A DNA stretch of 18,891 nt from BPGX01 sp037447455. GTDB taxonomy: Bacteria; Bacteroidota; Bacteroidia; B-17B0; Aurantibacillaceae. This document shows, one piece after another, positions 1-8,529 of the stretch. The number at the start of each line of letters is the position of its first letter. The stretch's first letter is position 1. The DNA is taken from the NCBI GenBank assembly GCA_037447455.1, contig JBBIGQ010000026.1:1-18891 (forward strand). Direction: 5' to 3'. The translations under genes and the position numbers were made by a program. The notes below the pieces were generated by a model. It was not told the origin of the DNA, did no database searches, and saw only the letters and a list, made by a program, of their open reading frames with translations.

Positions 1-84
1 CTCAACAAAACAAACCCAACCAACAAAATAACACAACCAATCCACCAACCATCACTCAACAAAACAAACCCAACCAACAAAATA
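1..84 (+). repeat. 54-bp direct repeat encoding a Gln/Asn-rich linker
   Basis: A 30-nt stretch at 1-30 recurs exactly at 55-84, a period of 54 bp or 18 codons, with weaker similarity continuing after it. In the frame of the SPOR-like gene it reads TQQNKPNQQNN twice. The stretch has almost no G on the plus strand. More copies may lie left of the window. Confidence 0.85.
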
Positions 85-1355
85 ATATAACCACTACACA
101 AACTACAAACAACTTTTTGACTCAAATTAAATCCATTAAAGTAACGCGCAGCTCTCCTTATTCTGAAAGCAATCCTATACCACTTAATCCTGACTTACCA
201 AAGGGGTTGATATTTTCCGTTCAGGTAGGTGCCTTTAAAAATCCATTACCCAACAACTTTTTCAATGGCATCAGCCCCATCTTTGCACAAACAACAAACA
301 ACAATCTCTACCGTTATCTTGTCGGGCAAATGCAAGACCCACAGGAAGCCATCGCCTTAAAAAACAACTTCAGAAACCTAGGTTATACAGACGCCTTTGT
401 TATTGCTTATTACAACGGAAAACGAATTTCACTCAGCGAAGCATTAGAACTTCTGAAAAAAGAAAAACAACAAGAAGTAAAACTGAATCCTTTTGCCACT
501 ACCAATGTGTTAGAAAAAGCCAATATACCCACCTACACCACACTAATAGCCACCACTCAACAACAAGCTGAAACAAACAGCATAAAAGAAGCAGAAGAAA
601 TTAACGACCTCTTTTATACCATACAAATTGGCGTGTACGGTAAAAATGTATCAGATGCAACCTTTCAATACATCCAACCTATTATCCGCAACAAAATCGA
701 TGATAAATTTTACCGCTACTCTGCCGGTATTTATAATGATATTACACAAATTCAAAACGACCTGAAAAAAGTAATAAATTTAGGAATGAAAGATGCTTTC
801 ATTTGTGCGTATTGGAATGGCAAAAGAATCTTTTATCCGCAAGCCGAAAAACTCACTCGTGAAAATAAAACAATTCGCTATGCTTCCCCTCAACCCATCA
901 TATTCCCAAACGAATCAGCATCAATTGGTATCAACCAAAATCCAACAATTAAAAATGCCATTATTGAAACCAATAATAACGCCCCCCCTTTTAATCCTAT
1001 GCTTGTGTTTTCCAATGGCATCACAAAGCGGCCAGAGCCCACCCCAGAAAATGGCGTAAAAGCTAACAACACCGGTATCTGCTTTAGAGTTCAGATAGGC
1101 GCATTCAAAAACAAAGTGCCACAAGCCACTGCTGAAAAATACTTTAAAATAAAAAACTGGCCAATAGATGTACATTACATCAATGGACTGTACATTTATA
1201 CAGTCGGGAATTTCGTCAGTGCAAAATTTGCGGCTAAACTCCGTGAAGAAGTTATTTCTTACGGTATTACAGATGCCTTCATCACCGTCTATCAAGACAA
1301 CAAAAAACTTTTTGGGTACGAAGCAATGAAGTATATGGGTCAATCATCACAATGA
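1..1355 (+). CDS. SPOR-like triple-repeat protein, 5' partial
   Basis: The frame is open from the left window edge to a TGA at 1353-1355, so the true start lies upstream; a TTG at 117 is possible but unconvincing because the coding-like repeat before it is in frame. The visible product starts with a Gln/Asn/Pro/Thr-rich linker (18-residue repeat, see the repeat entry). Three related units of about 80 residues follow at nt 207-452, 609-854 and 1077-1334. Each opens with a strand such as FSVQVGAF, YTIQIGVY or FRVQIGAF, has a middle YxYxxG-like strand (YRYLVG, YRYSAG, YIYTVG), then an amphipathic helix, and ends with G(Y/M/I)xDAF plus a strand; the first two share NGKRI. This resembles SPOR domains, which in other proteins bind denuded peptidoglycan glycan strands. 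The function of this protein is not established; a periplasmic or envelope role is inferred. It overlaps the next gene by ATGA, suggesting translational coupling. Confidence 0.8.
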   Translation, partial: QQNKPNQQNNTTNPPTITQQNKPNQQNNITTTQTTNNFLTQIKSIKVTRSSPYSESNPIPLNPDLPKGLIFSVQVGAFKNPLPNNFFNGISPIFAQTTNNNLYRYLVGQMQDPQEAIALKNNFRNLGYTDAFVIAYYNGKRISLSEALELLKKEKQQEVKLNPFATTNVLEKANIPTYTTLIATTQQQAETNSIKEAEEINDLFYTIQIGVYGKNVSDATFQYIQPIIRNKIDDKFYRYSAGIYNDITQIQNDLKKVINLGMKDAFICAYWNGKRIFYPQAEKLTRENKTIRYASPQPIIFPNESASIGINQNPTIKNAIIETNNNAPPFNPMLVFSNGITKRPEPTPENGVKANNTGICFRVQIGAFKNKVPQATAEKYFKIKNWPIDVHYINGLYIYTVGNFVSAKFAAKLREEVISYGITDAFITVYQDNKKLFGYEAMKYMGQSSQ

Positions 1356-2038
1356 GTGTGCGTTTTTTAAAATATATTGTTCATACTACCTTCTCTGTCC
1401 TTGCCATGATTACAACAACAGCACAAACACTCGATTCATTGTTTCCGGCATTACATCAGAAACCCGGCATTGATTTTGGCATTGAAAGCAGAAACTCTTT
1501 TTTATTAAACGACACCGTCAAATTTCGTGGTATAAAGATTGGAGCACGTTTCGGCAAAAAAATAAAAATAGGATTATCCTTCAACTGGCTAAAATCCAAC
1601 GTTTTTAACCGTGTAAATTATTTTTACACCTCTTCAAACGATACCGCACAAGGATATTTCAAAATGTTTTATTTCTCGCTCTATACCAAAATAGTTTACC
1701 ACAAAACCAAACGATGGGAATTTAGCACCCCGATTCAATTTGGCTATGGAAATTCCTGGTTACAAAACAAAAAAAAACTTTCCTTCAAAAATCAGGAATT
1801 TAAAAAAACTATGTTTGTATACGAGCCCACGGTCTCAGTCCAATTTAAATTACTAAAATTCTTGGGCATAGCCGGAAATATCGGCTACAGATTTGTCTGG
1901 CATAAAGAAGAAAAAATTTTAAGCCATCTGAATGGACCTATTTACGTACTCAATTTAAATATAATGCTGGATCAATTATTTTTTGAAATATTTCCGGAAA
2001 GCACAATAACCCATCGCTATGGCCCCGCAGAATGGTAA
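1352..2038 (+). CDS. Predicted small outer-membrane beta-barrel protein
   Basis: The product is 228 aa. It starts at an ATG inside the stop of the previous gene (ATGA), so the two are probably co-translated. Residues 1-24 look like a signal peptide (positive start, hydrophobic stretch, TTAQ near the cleavage site). The rest is rich in alternating hydrophobic/aromatic strands with short turns (for example IKIGARFGKKIKIGLSFNW and FYFSLYTKIVY), as in outer-membrane porin-like barrels of Bacteroidota. I do not recognise a specific family, and no catalytic motif is visible. Pairing with a SPOR-like protein suggests a shared envelope role, but that is inference. It ends 59 bp before the phosphoglycerate kinase start. 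Confidence 0.65.
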   Translation: MSVRFLKYIVHTTFSVLAMITTTAQTLDSLFPALHQKPGIDFGIESRNSFLLNDTVKFRGIKIGARFGKKIKIGLSFNWLKSNVFNRVNYFYTSSNDTAQGYFKMFYFSLYTKIVYHKTKRWEFSTPIQFGYGNSWLQNKKKLSFKNQEFKKTMFVYEPTVSVQFKLLKFLGIAGNIGYRFVWHKEEKILSHLNGPIYVLNLNIMLDQLFFEIFPESTITHRYGPAEW

Positions 2039-2048
2039 ATATTCCGGC

Positions 2049-2079
2049 TTTACATACTTTGTATTTTATAGTATATTCG
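2049..2079 (+). promoter_or_regulatory. Candidate Bacteroidota promoter for phosphoglycerate kinase
   Basis: TATATTCG at 2072-2079 differs by one base from the TAnnTTTG -7 box. TTTA at 2049-2052, 19 nt upstream, is close to the TTTG -33 box. It lies 18 nt before the chosen pgk start, in the gap after the barrel gene. The match is imperfect. Confidence 0.4.
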
Positions 2080-2097
2080 CACCCAAACAGATATTTT

Positions 2098-3315
2098 ATG
2101 GAAACAATAGATACCATGTCCTTTAAAAACGAAAAGGTTTTAATTCGTGTAGATTTTAATGTCCCGCTTGATAAAAATACCTTAAAAGTGACAGATGATA
2201 CCCGAATTAAAGCAGCCCTTCCCACCATTCAAAAAATCTTAAACAATGGCGGCGCTATCATACTTATGTCGCATTTAGGAAGACCAAAGGGCACAAAAGA
2301 AAATAAATACTCACTCATTCACACTATTCCTGTTATTGAAGAATTATTAGGTCAAAAAATAAAGTTTGCAGACGATTGTATATCCAAACAGGCCTTTGAA
2401 ATGTCTGCTGCCCTCCAGCCCGGCGAAGTACTTTTATTAGAAAATCTACGATTTTATCCCGAAGAAGAAAAAGGCGATGAAACCTTCGCCAAAAAATTAG
2501 CCCAACACGGCACTATTTATGTAAACGATGCTTTTGGTACAGCACATAGGGTACACGCTTCTACCACTATTATAGCGCAGTTTTTTCCGGAAAATAAAAA
2601 ATGTTTCGGCTACTTAATGGCAAAAGAAGTTGAAAATCTAAGAAAAATCCTTCAAAACCCTGAAAAACCCTTTACTGCCATTGTAGGTGGCTCAAAAGTA
2701 AGCGATAAAATCAAAGTATTACAAGCTTTGTTAAAAGTAGCCGACACTATCATTATTGGTGGTGCAATGACCTTCACTATCATTAAAGCAAAAGGCGGCA
2801 ACATCGGTAAATCCCTTTGTGAAAAAGATTATATTGAAACCGCTCTGAACTTTCTGAATGAAACAGAAATCAAAAATATGAAAGACATACGAAATGTAAA
2901 AATACTATTACCTGTAGATGCCGTGTGTGCCAAAGAATTTTCAGATACCTCTGAAAAATCAACACATAATATCTTTGAAATCCCGGAAGATTGGATGGGA
3001 TTGGACATTGGCCCTAAAAGTATCCAGATATTTAAAGAAATTATTTCTTCCAGCAAAAGTATTTTATGGAATGGACCTATGGGCGTTTTTGAATTTTCCA
3101 ATTTTGAAAACGGCACAAAAGAAATCGCCCATGCCATAGCAGATGTTACTCAAAACAACAAAGCATTTTCGGTAGTCGGTGGCGGAGATAGCGTGGCAGC
3201 CATCAACAAATACAAATTAAAAAAACAAATCAGTTTTATCAGCACGGGCGGTGGCGCTATGTTAGAATTTATTGAAAATGGCACACTTCCCGGTATTGAA
3301 GCAATTGAAAAATAA
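2098..3315 (+). CDS. pgk: Phosphoglycerate kinase
   Basis: The enzyme transfers phosphate between 1,3-bisphosphoglycerate and ADP in cytoplasmic glycolysis and gluconeogenesis. The product is 405 aa, within the usual 390-415 aa for the family. Visible signatures in order are RVDFNVP (17-23), the substrate-binding SHLGRPKG (about 58-65), ENLRF, the VNDAFGTAHRVHAST substrate loop, GGSKVSDKI, WNGPMGVFE and the nucleotide-binding GGGDSVAA near the C terminus, ending STGGGA...LPGIEA. The ATG at 2098 is preferred over the in-frame ATG at 2032, because the longer version would overlap the upstream gene and add 22 residues not seen in the family; a promoter-like element also lies between the two. The patatin gene follows after 14 bp and is likely co-transcribed. 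Confidence 0.97.
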   Translation: METIDTMSFKNEKVLIRVDFNVPLDKNTLKVTDDTRIKAALPTIQKILNNGGAIILMSHLGRPKGTKENKYSLIHTIPVIEELLGQKIKFADDCISKQAFEMSAALQPGEVLLLENLRFYPEEEKGDETFAKKLAQHGTIYVNDAFGTAHRVHASTTIIAQFFPENKKCFGYLMAKEVENLRKILQNPEKPFTAIVGGSKVSDKIKVLQALLKVADTIIIGGAMTFTIIKAKGGNIGKSLCEKDYIETALNFLNETEIKNMKDIRNVKILLPVDAVCAKEFSDTSEKSTHNIFEIPEDWMGLDIGPKSIQIFKEIISSSKSILWNGPMGVFEFSNFENGTKEIAHAIADVTQNNKAFSVVGGGDSVAAINKYKLKKQISFISTGGGAMLEFIENGTLPGIEAIEK

Positions 3316-3329
3316 TTTTAATACCTTAA

Positions 3330-4085
3330 ATGAAAATTGCTCTTGTTTTATCAGGCGGCGGTGTCAGGGGCATAGCGCATTTATCCGTTATTAAATGTCT
3401 GGAAGAATGGAACATTCCTGTACATCTTATTGCCGGCACGAGTGCAGGGGCATTAGTCGGCGCTTTTTATGCCCATCAATATAAAGTCGAAAAAATTTTG
3501 GAAATTACCAAACAAATCAATCTGTTTGACTGGAAGTCAATTACAATAGGTTCTTTAGGGCTTCTGAAAATGCAGACGATTGAAAAAACGCTAAAACACT
3601 ATCTGCCCGACACATTTGAGGCACTTTCCATTCCTTTACAAGCATGTGCTACCGATATTATCAACAACCAAACAGTATTTTTTCATTCAGGACCTTTAGT
3701 TCCTGCCCTGCTGGCTTCTGCCTGTATCCCCATTTTATATGAACCAATTTCATTCAACCAATCGCTCTATGTAGATGGCGGTGTATTAAACAATTTACCA
3801 ATAGAAGCAATAAACCGGCACGATAAAATAATTGCCGTGCATGTAAATCAATTAGCCAAAAACACAAGCAAATTAAGTTTCAAAGATATTGTTGAAAAAA
3901 GCTTTCACCTCTCTATCAGTCAACCTGTATATGCCAAAAAAGAAAAATGCCATGTATTTATTGACATACCCGATATGAGCCGCTATAGTATGTTTGACAT
4001 AAAATATGCGGACGATATTTTTCACTATGCTTACCAATACATGCAAACACAAAAAGACAGGTTACTTTCCTCTTTAAACAACTAA
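3330..4085 (+). CDS. Patatin-like phospholipase (RssA-type)
   Basis: The product is 251 aa and belongs to the patatin-like family, serine lipid acyl hydrolases with a Ser-Asp dyad. The oxyanion-hole loop SGGGVRG is at residues 8-14, the nucleophile elbow GTSAG at 36-40 gives Ser38, and the catalytic Asp149 lies in DGGVLNN. No signal peptide or membrane segment is seen, so it probably acts in the cytoplasm or at the inner face of the membrane. Length and domain layout match short bacterial proteins of the RssA/YlbK group rather than the large T9SS- or barrel-fused patatins. The natural lipid substrate cannot be read from sequence. It lies 14 bp after pgk and before a 114-bp gap with a fresh promoter motif. 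Confidence 0.9.
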   Translation: MKIALVLSGGGVRGIAHLSVIKCLEEWNIPVHLIAGTSAGALVGAFYAHQYKVEKILEITKQINLFDWKSITIGSLGLLKMQTIEKTLKHYLPDTFEALSIPLQACATDIINNQTVFFHSGPLVPALLASACIPILYEPISFNQSLYVDGGVLNNLPIEAINRHDKIIAVHVNQLAKNTSKLSFKDIVEKSFHLSISQPVYAKKEKCHVFIDIPDMSRYSMFDIKYADDIFHYAYQYMQTQKDRLLSSLNN

Positions 4086-4176
4086 TATCCTACCTTACTT
4101 TATTAAAAGCACCGTACTCAAGCAAGTCGGTTCTATTACCTTTCATTTTTTCCATCATCCAACAAATAATTTTATG

Positions 4177-4184
4177 TATTTTTG
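4177..4184 (+). promoter_or_regulatory. Candidate -7 box for the E2 gene
   Basis: TATTTTTG exactly fits the TAnnTTTG consensus, and the E2 start codon follows 15 nt later, giving a very short leader. No clear -33 TTTG lies at the expected distance. Confidence 0.5.
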
Positions 4185-4199
4185 TTAGCAAAAAATAGT

Positions 4200-5564
4200 A
4201 TGGCACAACAGGAAATTACTATGCCTAAAATGGGCGAAAGTGTAATGGAAGCAACTATCACCAAATGGGTAAAAAATGAGGGTGATTATGTAAAATTAGA
4301 TGAAACAATTATAGAGATTGCCACAGACAAAGTAGATAGCGAAGTACCCTCACCTTTTGAAGGTTATTTAATCAAAAAACTCTATAAAGAAGGCGATGTA
4401 GTACAAGTGGGAAAAGCATTTGCAATCCTTTCTACTGAAAAAGAAACCAGCAGCACCGAAAAAACAACAGCACCTGTTACAAATGGTGAACTTAAAAAGT
4501 CCGAACATGAAGTCGCTGATAAAATAACAGAAACAAAAGAAACATCCACAATAAACTTTGAAAAATCTTCCCGCTTCTATTCTCCATTAGTAAAAAACAT
4601 TGCTAAAAAAGAGGGTATATCTGTAACCGAACTGGATCAAATACAAGGCAGTGGCTTACACGGCCGAGTTACTAAAAATGATATTTTAAACTATCTGGAA
4701 AAAAGAGTAAGCGGAAATGTACCCACACAAAAAGAAATTCAAACTATTGAAAAACAAATAACACAAGCACCAACCACATCCACTGCTACACCTTCTAATT
4801 CAAGTAGCCCAAGCATTGAAATCAAACGACCCGTAGTACCTGTATATCCGGGCGATGAAATTATTGAAATGGACAGAATGCGCAAACTCATTGCCGAACA
4901 CATGGTAATGAGTAAGCACGTTTCTCCTCATGTAACATCCTTCGTAGAAGCCGATGTTACCAATATCGTTTTATGGAGAGAAAAAGTAAAAAAACAATTT
5001 GAAAAAAGAGAAAATCAAAAAATAACCTACACCCCCATCTTTATTGAATGTATCATCAAAGCCATCAAAGATTTTCCAATGATCAATATCTCTGTAGATG
5101 AAACGCAAACTAAAATCATCAAAAGAAAAAACATCAACATTGGAATGGCGACCGCCTTGCCAAGCGGAAATCTTATAGTACCAGTAATTAAAAATGCGGA
5201 TGAAAAAAATTTGATTGGTTTAACCAAAGCCGTAAACGATTTAGCACAACGCGCCAGAGACAACAAACTACTTCCGGATGAAATTCAGGGTGGCACTTTC
5301 ACAATTACCAATGTCGGCAACTTTGGAAATGTCATGGGAACACCCATCATCAACCAACCACAAGCGGCCATTTTAGCAACCGGTACTATCAAAAAGAAAC
5401 CAGCTGTAATAGAAACACCACAAGGCGATATGATTGCTATCCGACACATGATGTTCCTATCACTTTCTTATGATCATAGAGTAGTAGATGGATCATTAGG
5501 TGGCTCATTCTTAAGAAGAGTGGCCGATTACCTCGAAGCATGGGACCTTAATAGAGAAATCTAA
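4200..5564 (+). CDS. 2-oxo acid dehydrogenase E2 (dihydrolipoyl acyltransferase)
   Basis: This is the lipoylated acyltransferase core of a 2-oxo acid dehydrogenase complex; it passes the acyl group from E1 to coenzyme A. The product is 454 aa. The lipoyl domain is at 1-80, with the lipoylated Lys44 in TDKVDS. An Ala/Pro/Thr-rich linker, the E3-binding domain at about 126-168 (SPLVKNIAKKEGI...GRVTKNDI) and a second linker follow. The catalytic domain from about 215 carries His426 and Asp430 in DHRVVDG. The ATG at 4200 is used because it gives the standard MAQQEITMPKMGES start; an in-frame TTG at 4182 lies inside the -7 box. The sequence resembles the single-lipoyl enzymes of Bacteroidota annotated as branched-chain or 2-oxoglutarate E2. 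No E1 or E3 gene is adjacent, so the substrate is left open. Confidence 0.95.
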   Translation: MAQQEITMPKMGESVMEATITKWVKNEGDYVKLDETIIEIATDKVDSEVPSPFEGYLIKKLYKEGDVVQVGKAFAILSTEKETSSTEKTTAPVTNGELKKSEHEVADKITETKETSTINFEKSSRFYSPLVKNIAKKEGISVTELDQIQGSGLHGRVTKNDILNYLEKRVSGNVPTQKEIQTIEKQITQAPTTSTATPSNSSSPSIEIKRPVVPVYPGDEIIEMDRMRKLIAEHMVMSKHVSPHVTSFVEADVTNIVLWREKVKKQFEKRENQKITYTPIFIECIIKAIKDFPMINISVDETQTKIIKRKNINIGMATALPSGNLIVPVIKNADEKNLIGLTKAVNDLAQRARDNKLLPDEIQGGTFTITNVGNFGNVMGTPIINQPQAAILATGTIKKKPAVIETPQGDMIAIRHMMFLSLSYDHRVVDGSLGGSFLRRVADYLEAWDLNREI

Positions 5565-5627
5565 AGAAAGATAGTGCAAAAAAGCACGTACTCACTCTTG
5601 TATAGAAAACATATTTAATGTAATTGG

Positions 5628-6200
5628 ATGATAATAATTGGGATTGATCCCGGTACAATTCGAATGGGTTATGCAGTTATTAAAACGCATCCATCCATTA
5701 AGACAGAGGTTTTAAAATTAGGAATTCTTGATTTGAAAAATATACGGGAACAGGCAGAAAAATTAAAAGTTATTTACGAGGAAATTCAATCTTTAATACG
5801 GCATTTTAACCCTGATACAATGGCGATTGAAGCCCCATTTTATGGAAAAAATGTACAATCCATGCTCAAACTCGGACGGGCACAGGGAATTGCAATGGCT
5901 GCTGCCTTCGTTCATAAAGTGCCTGTAACAGAATACGCCCCCAAACAAATCAAACTAAGTATCACCGGCAATGGAAATGCAAGCAAAGAACAAGTTTTCA
6001 AAATGCTTCAAAACCTTCTAACGTTTCCATTTCAAGATAAATACCTCGACGCAACCGATGCCTTAGCCACCGCATTATGCCACTATTTTCACTTCAAAAA
6101 TTACACTTCTAACGAAGTTATACTATCCAAAAAAAAATATACATCTTCAAAAAACAGTTGGAAAAATTTTATTGATAAAAATCCTCACAGAAAAATTTAA
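5628..6200 (+). CDS. ruvC: Crossover junction endodeoxyribonuclease RuvC
   Basis: RuvC resolves Holliday junctions by paired nicks, working with RuvAB in recombination repair. The product is 190 aa, slightly longer than the usual 155-185. The RNase H-like fold and catalytic carboxylates are visible: Asp7 in GIDPG, Glu68 in AIEAPF, and Asp141 and Asp144 in DATDALA. The DNA-binding region includes GRAQG and YAPKQIK. The last 30 or so residues are a Lys/Ser-rich tail beyond the family core. The ATG at 5628 puts IIIGIDPG at the N terminus as expected. The pseudouridine synthase gene starts 1 nt after the stop, so the two are probably in one operon. ruvA and ruvB are not in the window. Confidence 0.96.
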   Translation: MIIIGIDPGTIRMGYAVIKTHPSIKTEVLKLGILDLKNIREQAEKLKVIYEEIQSLIRHFNPDTMAIEAPFYGKNVQSMLKLGRAQGIAMAAAFVHKVPVTEYAPKQIKLSITGNGNASKEQVFKMLQNLLTFPFQDKYLDATDALATALCHYFHFKNYTSNEVILSKKKYTSSKNSWKNFIDKNPHRKI

Positions 6201-6201
6201 A

Positions 6202-7260
6202 ATGACAACGGAAACAAATGCTTTAATAAATTCCGATGAAGAAGATGAACTATATGAACACTACCAATTTAAAGTGGATAAAGGGCAAAGTTTCATTCGT
6301 ATTGATAAATATCTGTTTAATTTGCTGCCCAATGCTTCGCGTACGAAAATTCAAGCCGCTTGCAAAGCCAACTGTGTATTAGTAAATGGAAAACCTGTTC
6401 AACCCAATTATAGAGTAAAACCTTTAGATGAAATAAAAATTCTACTTACCAAACCACCCAGAGAATTTAAATTAATCCCTGAAAATATTCCGCTCAACAT
6501 TATTTACGAAGACGACTATTTACTGGTGATTGATAAAGAAGCCGGCATGGTAGTACATCCCGGTGCTGGTAATTATTCTGGCACGCTGGTCAATGCGCTT
6601 TTGTATCATTACCAAAATTTACCTACTCAAAAACAAAAATTATCCGAAGATTGGATATTAGATAGACCCGGATTAGTACATCGCATTGATAAAAACACTT
6701 CCGGTATTCTTGTCATTGCTAAAACAGAACTGGCACTACAACTTCTGGCAAAAGATTTTTTTGAACACAATATTGAACGTAAATACATTGCTCTGGTTTG
6801 GGGGAATTTGTCTCATAAACAAGGCACTATCTCTGGTTATATTGCCCGCGATCCTTCCAATAGAAAAATAATGAAACTATACGAAGACGAAACAAAGGGT
6901 AAATGGTCTCTTACACATTATAACGTTCTTGAAGAATATAAATACCATACTTTAGTTGAATGTAAATTAGAAACAGGGAGAACGCATCAGATACGTGTGC
7001 ATTTCAAATCCATTAAACATCCATTGTTTAATGATGAAGAATATGGGGGAAAAAGTATATTGTATGGAGTTAATTCTTCCTACTACAAGACGTTTATCCA
7101 TTCTTTACTTGAGTGCATACCTAGTCAGGCATTGCACGCCGCTTACTTAGCATTTCAGCATCCTATAAAAAAGCAGTGGCTTTCGTTTGAAAGTCCTCTG
7201 CCTTCCGGTTTTCAAAAAATTTTAGAAAAACTTCGTGATTACTCTTCAAATTCTGCCTGA
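6202..7260 (+). CDS. RluD-family 23S rRNA pseudouridine synthase
   Basis: The enzyme isomerises uridine to pseudouridine in RNA; the family type enzyme, RluD, modifies helix 69 of 23S rRNA. The product is 352 aa. An S4 RNA-binding domain lies at about 31-85 (FIRIDKYL...VNGKPV...DEI), followed by the RluA/RluD catalytic domain with nucleophile Asp163 in HRIDKNTSG, and later the GRTHQIRVH motif. The ATG at 6202, 1 nt after the ruvC stop, is preferred over the in-frame TTG at 6172 inside ruvC. A short acidic N-terminal extension precedes S4. The exact target uridines cannot be read from sequence. The last 22 bp are shared tail to tail with nusA. Confidence 0.94.
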   Translation: MTTETNALINSDEEDELYEHYQFKVDKGQSFIRIDKYLFNLLPNASRTKIQAACKANCVLVNGKPVQPNYRVKPLDEIKILLTKPPREFKLIPENIPLNIIYEDDYLLVIDKEAGMVVHPGAGNYSGTLVNALLYHYQNLPTQKQKLSEDWILDRPGLVHRIDKNTSGILVIAKTELALQLLAKDFFEHNIERKYIALVWGNLSHKQGTISGYIARDPSNRKIMKLYEDETKGKWSLTHYNVLEEYKYHTLVECKLETGRTHQIRVHFKSIKHPLFNDEEYGGKSILYGVNSSYYKTFIHSLLECIPSQALHAAYLAFQHPIKKQWLSFESPLPSGFQKILEKLRDYSSNSA

Positions 7261-8498
7261 AGAATATTTCTGACTTTTTGTATCGTTTCTTTATCTAACC
7301 GTGCCACATTTTCTAAAAAATCATCGGTTTTTTCCAGCACTTGTCGGGCTGTATCTAATCCTACACTGCGCAGCTGCTCAATAATACTCATTTCTATTTC
7401 GTCTGCAAATTCAATCAATTCTACATCGTCTATTTCCTCTGTTTCTTCTTTATACACATCAATCTCGTAACTGGTTAATTTACTGGCTAATTTAATGTTT
7501 AATCCATTTTTTCCAATGGCCATTGAAATTTGATCGGGCTTGAGATAAACTTCTGCTCTTTTATTGGCATCGTCTATAATAACCTGTGAAACTTTTGCCG
7601 GAGACAATGCTCTTTGAACGTACAATTGCGGATTGGTGGAATAATTTATAACATCAATGTTTTCATTACGAAGTTCTTTGACAATGCCGTGAATTCTTGC
7701 CCCTCTCATTCCCACACAGGCGCCTACTGGGTCTATTCTTTCATCCAAACTTTCTACGGCTACTTTGGCGCGTTCACCGGGTTCTCTTACTATTTTTTTA
7801 ATAACAATAATACCATCATAAATTTCAGGAACTTCCTGTTCAAATAAGCGCTCTAAAAATACCGGTGATGTTCTGGATAATTGAATCAGTGGCGTAGCAC
7901 CGCGCATATCAACTTTTGTGATAACCGCTCTTACTATATCGCCTTTCTTGAAAAAGTCCGTTGGAATTTGTTCTTTTCGCGGCATGATTAACTCGTTTCC
8001 CTCTTCATCAATAAACATAATTTCATTCTTCCATATCTGATACACTTCAGCCGATACCACTTCCCCTACTTTGTCCTTATACTTATTGTAAACTTCTGAT
8101 TTTTCAAGTTCATTGATTTTCTGAATCAAATGTTGGCGCATTCCTAAAATGGTGCGACGACCAAAACTTTCTAAATCTACTTGTTCAGATACTTGTTCGC
8201 CAATTTCAAAGGTTTCATCAATCTTTCTGGCTTCGGACAAACTAATGTGTTTGTTGGGATCAAAGTCAAAGGAATCTTCTGCAAATTCATCATCTACAAT
8301 TGTTCTGTTTTTCCAGATTTCAATATCTCCCTTATCAGGATTGATGATCACATCATAATTATTGGCTTTGCCATATTTTTTAGCAATGGCGTGCTTAATC
8401 ACATCAACTAATATACTCATCAGCGATGTTTTATCAATCCCTTTTACTTCTTTGAATTCTTCAAAGGATTCTATTAAATTTTTAGTTAAGTGTGCCAT
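7239..8498 (-). CDS. nusA: Transcription termination/antitermination factor NusA
   Basis: NusA binds RNA polymerase and nascent RNA and adjusts pausing, termination and antitermination. The product is 419 aa. An N-terminal polymerase-binding domain occupies about 1-130 (starting near LIESFEEFKEVKGI). An S1 domain lies at about 143-208 (VGEVVSAEV...GDIVRAVI...IQLSRT). Two KH domains follow at about 225-350, with the GACVGMRGARI and MAIGKNGLNIKLA GXXG loops. An acidic linker and a helix-hairpin-helix-like tail (about 370-415) come last. It lies 31 bp downstream of rimP in the usual order. infB, which commonly follows nusA, is not there: the gene instead runs into the convergent pseudouridine synthase gene. 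Its stop (TAA, 7239-7241) lies within that gene. Confidence 0.97.
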   Translation of the reverse strand: MAHLTKNLIESFEEFKEVKGIDKTSLMSILVDVIKHAIAKKYGKANNYDVIINPDKGDIEIWKNRTIVDDEFAEDSFDFDPNKHISLSEARKIDETFEIGEQVSEQVDLESFGRRTILGMRQHLIQKINELEKSEVYNKYKDKVGEVVSAEVYQIWKNEIMFIDEEGNELIMPRKEQIPTDFFKKGDIVRAVITKVDMRGATPLIQLSRTSPVFLERLFEQEVPEIYDGIIVIKKIVREPGERAKVAVESLDERIDPVGACVGMRGARIHGIVKELRNENIDVINYSTNPQLYVQRALSPAKVSQVIIDDANKRAEVYLKPDQISMAIGKNGLNIKLASKLTSYEIDVYKEETEEIDDVELIEFADEIEMSIIEQLRSVGLDTARQVLEKTDDFLENVARLDKETIQKVRNILQAEFEE

Positions 8499-8529
8499 AA
8501 TGTTGGTTTTTATTAGGTTAATGGATTAT

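Noticed and set aside
2032..2097. Upstream in-frame ATG for phosphoglycerate kinase
   Set aside because: It overlaps the previous gene's stop, adds residues not seen in the family, and precedes the promoter-like element.
4182..4199. TTG start for the E2 gene
   Set aside because: It lies within the -7 box; the ATG at 4200 gives the standard N terminus.
5573..5586. GTGC/GCAC inverted repeat after the E2 gene as a terminator
   Set aside because: Only four base pairs around an A-rich loop and no following T-tract.
6172..6201. TTG start for the pseudouridine synthase inside ruvC
   Set aside because: The ATG at 6202 directly after ruvC is better; the extra residues are the ruvC sequence in another frame.
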